Shown: piece after piece, positions 60,257-64,000 of the stretch | Numbering within the stretch: position 1 is the first letter of the stretch | How the letters are laid out: every line of letters starts with the position of its first letter | NCBI RefSeq assembly: GCF_022201045.2 | Contig: NC_068559.1 | Location: 27,721,501 to 27,785,500, forward strand | Direction: 5' to 3' | Source of the DNA: Citrus sinensis | Taxonomy: Eukaryota > Streptophyta > Magnoliopsida > Sapindales > Rutaceae | DNA: 64,000 nucleotides | Program-made: the position numbers and the translations under genes | Notes under the pieces: model-generated | Database searches by the model: none | Seen by the model: the letters and a program-made list of their open reading frames with translations, nothing else | Told to the model about the DNA's origin: nothing

Positions 60257-60828
60257 GTAAGTAGTCTCTTTTGCATTACTATTGATCCCTCCCTCTTTTG
60301 TTTTTAATTTTTTGTTAAAACGTTTTCTTCTGTTTCATTTCATTTCTTATATTTTTGTTTTTCTCTTTTCATTTTTTATTTATTTCGGAAATGAGAAATT
60401 AAAGGATAAGTTTTCGGTTACGGGTATCAAATTGGAATCAGATCTCAATTAATTGGATTTCTGTTCATTTAAATCTTGTATTTCGACTCCTAAATTTGGT
60501 AATTTCTTAGACCTTGCTTGCGGAATTTTTATTTCTTATGTTCTTCTAATTTGAGTACAAAGATCTGGAGTTTATATTTTTTCAATTAAATTTGCCAGTT
60601 TTATAGTTAATTGTCATTAGCTAATTCGGAAATTTGAGCTTTGCTTTGGAAGATTTGTTTTTGGCGTTCAATCTGGATCGTTGGTTTACTGGAATTCAGA
60701 TCAGTTAACATTTGAGATAAAGCTCAAAGCTTAGCCTGTTTTTATTCTTTTCCATTTGCGTTTATGGATTTTATATCAGTGATAAACAATTGAAACAGAA
60801 AAAATTTCGTTTAATTTTCTTTGACTAG
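60257..60828 (+). other. Probable 5'-UTR intron of the F-box/kelch gene
   Basis: ACTC|GTAAGT at 60257 is a near-consensus donor, and TTTTCTTTGACTAG ending at 60828 a plausible acceptor. The enclosed 572 bases are T-rich as in plant introns, whereas the flanking leader is not. A leader intron is common in this gene family. A transcript is needed to fix it. Confidence 0.5.
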
Positions 60829-60951
60829 GGTGATTCTTCATTGTCTCAACTGCAATTTTCGGGGACTCGACTTTACTGAGCGGCAACACTGGAGCTGAGG
60901 TGAGTTGTGTTGTTGCTGTTGTTATTTTGCTTTGGTGGTAATTGAAAAGAT

Positions 60952-62328
60952 ATGTTGGAAGGTCGATGCTTGCTGACATCAAGGGAAATAACTAGCTTGT
61001 GCCATCCAGAATCCAAGTGGTCTTACATGACCTGTATGATAGACCTAAATGGCAAGCGACCATTAGAAATTGATGGCGATGATGATTGTCATCACCAACG
61101 TAACAAATCCTTAAAGCTATCCAATTCTCGTAAAACAGCAGGAACTTCGCGGGAGCAATCTGATGATGATCAGGGATCTGATGATAACTTACAGTCTGAA
61201 GATAATCAGCAGGCTGATGATCATCAGCAATCAAATGCCGGGCATTCTTCGGATTTGGACTCACTTATTCAACCTATTGGTCGGGACAACTCCATTAGTT
61301 GTCTTATTCGTTGCTCGAGGTCTGACTATGGTTCTATTGCGTCTCTGAATCAGAGTTTTCGGTCCTTGATTAGGAGTGGAGAGTTGTATAGGCTGAGGCG
61401 GCTGAATGGTGTGATTGAGCATTGGGTTTATTTTTCTTGTCACTTGCTTGAGTGGGAGGCATTTGATCCTATTCGTCGCCGGTGGATGCATTTGCCTAGG
61501 ATGACTTCTAACGAGTGCTTTATGTGTTCTGATAAGGAGTCCTTGGCTGTGGGCACTGAGCTTCTTGTGTTTGGTAGGGAGTTAACAGCCCATCATATCT
61601 CTCATGTTATATATAGATATAGTATTTTGACAAACTCATGGTCATCTGGGATGAGGATGAATGCTCCAAGGTGTTTGTTTGGCTCTGCTAGTCTAGGAGA
61701 GATAGCAATTTTGGCCGGTGGTTCTGATTTGGAAGGAAATATTTTAAGTTCCGCAGAGATGTATAATTCAGAGACTCAAACTTGGAAGGTACTGCCAAGC
61801 ATGAAAAACCCAAGGAAGATGTGTTCTGGGGTATTCATGGATGGGAAATTTTATGTTATTGGAGGAATAGGAGGGAGTGATTCCAAGGTTCTTACATGCG
61901 GTGAGGAGTATGATTTGGAGACAGAAACGTGGACTGAAATTCCTAACATGTCTCCTGCACGGGGTGGTGCGGCCAGGGGGACTGAGATGCCTGCATCTGC
62001 TGAGGCACCTCCTCTTGTAGCAGTGGTAAATAATGAACTGTATGCAGCTGATTATGCTGACATGGAGGTGAGGAAGTATGACAAGGAGAGGAGATTGTGG
62101 TTTACAATAGGAAGATTGCCTGAAAGGGCAAACTCCATGAATGGTTGGGGTTTGGCGTTTAGAGCTTGTGGTGATCGGCTTATTGTCATTGGTGGACCGA
62201 AGGCTTCTGGTGAAGGTTTTATTGAGCTCAACTCATGGGTTCCCAGTGAAGGTCCTCCTCAGTGGAACTTGCTTGCCAGAAAGCAGTCGGCTAATTTTGT
62301 CTATAATTGTGCTGTGATGGGTTGCTGA
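60952..62328 (+). CDS. F-box/kelch-repeat protein (SKIP11/At1g74510-like)
   Basis: One coding exon of 458 codons. The N terminus MLEGRCLLTSRE ... ESKWSYM ... KRPLEID is shared, as I recall, with Arabidopsis SKIP11 and At1g74510. An acidic, Gln-rich, low-complexity segment (about 66-98) follows. The F-box (about 103-150, LIQPIGRDNSISCLIRCSRSDYGSIASLNQSFRSLI) would bind SKP1/ASK and make the protein a substrate receptor of an SCF ubiquitin ligase. Kelch motifs follow from about 200 to 430, clearest at IAILAGGSDLEGNILSSAEM and YVIGGIGGSDSKVLTCGEEY with their ETQTW and ETETW partners, and VIGGPKASGEG near the end. They form a propeller that recognises substrate. The substrate is unknown. The first ATG is taken as start because it gives the family's N terminus. 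Confidence 0.93.
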   Translation: MLEGRCLLTSREITSLCHPESKWSYMTCMIDLNGKRPLEIDGDDDCHHQRNKSLKLSNSRKTAGTSREQSDDDQGSDDNLQSEDNQQADDHQQSNAGHSSDLDSLIQPIGRDNSISCLIRCSRSDYGSIASLNQSFRSLIRSGELYRLRRLNGVIEHWVYFSCHLLEWEAFDPIRRRWMHLPRMTSNECFMCSDKESLAVGTELLVFGRELTAHHISHVIYRYSILTNSWSSGMRMNAPRCLFGSASLGEIAILAGGSDLEGNILSSAEMYNSETQTWKVLPSMKNPRKMCSGVFMDGKFYVIGGIGGSDSKVLTCGEEYDLETETWTEIPNMSPARGGAARGTEMPASAEAPPLVAVVNNELYAADYADMEVRKYDKERRLWFTIGRLPERANSMNGWGLAFRACGDRLIVIGGPKASGEGFIELNSWVPSEGPPQWNLLARKQSANFVYNCAVMGC

Positions 62329-64000
62329 AGAGCTGGATATTGGTGGCACCATGCAGACTGTACAAGATTTCTTTCCTTCAACACAGGATTAAAACAGCTA
62401 ATGGGTACTATTATTCCCCTTCTTTCTTTTTCTATCTTTCCCCTTTTGGGTGGGGGGAGGATGGGGAAGAGTTTCTGATTTTACTCAAGATTCAATGAAA
62501 TGTTTTATTGGAAGGAGATCTTGAGTTTTTATTTCTTTTTCCAAACTTAATTCAAAATTTCTTCCATTAAATTTGTGTCTTCCCCCATTTTTAGTCACAT
62601 GAAAACTTCCAAAAAGTTGGCATCATGTAGCACAGGAATAGGTTAATAATTTGAAGTACCATCTCATTGGTAGGTTGTCATTAGAGATTGCAGAAGCTTT
62701 TTTTTCAAGAACACAGAACTAAGAACTAGTAGTATATGGGTTTCATGATCCTCAATTTTCATGCCATTGTCTTCAAGGGAGGAAATAAGTTGTAGGTTGT
62801 TGTCTTGGATGCTGGCATATGTACTGATTACATTTATCCTTGCAATTGATGGGCTATATATTATGAGCATTTTATTCTGGATCTGTTTTGTATCTTTTTG
62901 GAGCCTTCAATTGATTTAGATATTTAAATATTTTTGTTCTTACTGATTAACAATGTGCCATTGCATTCTGAATTGATAATATCAATTTGCAATGTCGTTT
63001 GCTTATGAATGATACCTTGAATGATATATCATTTGTTATATATTATTACCCTCTATTGATATGACTTCTAGACTTCTATAGTTTATCTTTTTTTTTTTTT
63101 TATTAACTTTTTCTCCTCTTCTATTTTTGTCGAGTTACAATGTAAGGCCGCACCACATTCCTTAAATATTTGGATTTCTCATTTATTTCAGCTACAATGG
63201 GAAACTTTTATATTCTTTTTAGTTTGTGAAACTCATCATAGTAAAGATACATTTGTTTCTGCTATGTTGTAAGACTATGCTGGGTGTGTATTAGGGATCT
63301 ATCTATTTATTTGAAGGACCATATCTTCCAGGATTTATCTAGATACATGCATCATGCATGGTGTATGTGGGATGGGTAGCTTCGCTTGCCAGGTGATCTG
63401 TCAGTGAAAGAGCCTGAGAAATAAGATTCAAATCTGATAGTGAGGTTTTTGATAATCTTTATGGTCATCATTAATTTTAGTCTAGACTTATCCATAAGGT
63501 AGCACCGGTCCTTGCCCTTTTAGGAGAAATCCATTCCTATGAGTTCGTGAAAATATCACTTGTTCCCCTGTTGAAATATTATCTAGATTTAGTATATTAC
63601 AATCACCAAGTAAACTTCATATCTTACATGGCATTAGCATCATCGTGTCAAACTTCCGAAACATCTGAGCTTCCCCCCCTAACACCACAACCCCCCCCCC
63701 CCCCCCCCCCCCCCCAAACACCCCAAAAAAAAGTTCTTTGAAGTAGAAAAACTAGTGCGGAAACCTACAGGTAAATCCAATAACTGAAACTAAAATTGAC
63801 AAAAGCATATGGATCTGAAATTTGATTGATCAGCTGGTGGTGCTGTGATTTAAGCAGCCTTAAGTTATTTAAATCATCAGGTTATCAGAAAGAAACCCAG
63901 CAACCAGTTGTTTTGGTAGCCATGCAAAACCCTGAAACCAACACTTGCTATTCGAGCTTGACTCAAATGATCTCCGTTTTATGTGAAACTTGATTTTTTA
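62329..64000. other. Downstream of the F-box/kelch gene; no further gene seen
   Basis: The first few hundred bases are the 3' UTR of the F-box gene. The rest is T-rich sequence without a recognisable ORF. A run of 25 C at 63691-63715 followed by CCCC-A repeats is a likely site of sequencing or assembly length error. Confidence 0.5.

Noticed and set aside
1..64000. CRISPR arrays, bacterial operons or viral genomes
   Set aside because: No spaced identical short repeats, no polycistronic layout and no virus replication genes were seen. The sequence is plant nuclear throughout.

Overview
This window is eudicot plant nuclear DNA: AT-rich, with long gene-poor intergenic stretches, multi-exon genes with GT-AG introns, and LTR, LINE, SINE, hAT and Mutator-type mobile DNA. 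The gene sequences look to me like a woody rosid, and the sucrose carrier and homeobox proteins suggest Citrus. That species guess is from memory and is moderate at best. Seven host protein genes were assembled by hand. All splice junctions use GT-AG and every reading frame closes. Region 1-8.6 kb is the 3' half of a large Ty3/gypsy (Tat/Athila-like) retrotransposon whose left end lies outside the window. It has an intact pol ORF ending in integrase, then three extra ORFs on the same strand: a small basic coiled-coil-like protein, a Cys-rich basic protein that recalls plant-virus nucleic-acid-binding proteins, and a homologue of the cytokinin-activating enzyme LONELY GUY (LOG) whose catalytic motif has decayed. 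A long 3' untranslated region, a polypurine tract and a 1.35-kb LTR follow. The element sits inside an older LINE fragment (8.6-9.7 kb). I regard this accessory-gene-carrying retroelement as the most unusual object here. Region 10-17 kb holds a single-exon plastid-type membrane protein with a bacterial-PH-like domain (minus), an ATHB13-like HD-Zip I transcription factor (minus, 3 exons) and two tRNA-derived SINEs. A gene-free gap covers 17-24 kb. Region 24-32.4 kb holds a 14-exon SUT2/SUC3-type sucrose transporter (minus) with a SINE in intron 2, and a 4-exon RRM protein of the BPA1-like group (minus). Region 32.8-35.3 kb is a cluster of DNA-transposon relics: a 1.8-kb degenerate terminal-inverted-repeat element, a 123-bp Mutator-type MITE with a 9-bp target duplication, and a further inverted-repeat element. 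Region 37.6-46.2 kb holds a PRE/ILI-type atypical bHLH gene (minus), a non-autonomous hAT element with a perfect 8-bp target duplication, and a secreted CYP23-type cyclophilin gene (minus, 8 exons). Region 47.6-50.1 kb is a young 5'-truncated LINE whose remaining ORF is uninterrupted and flanked by a 17-bp target duplication. Region 50-60 kb is intergenic and AT-rich, with a palindromic MITE bracketed by two perfect 128-bp direct repeats. An F-box/kelch gene (plus, coding part in one exon, with a probable 5'-UTR intron) occupies 61-62.3 kb. The host genes do not form a pathway; they are ordinary neighbours.
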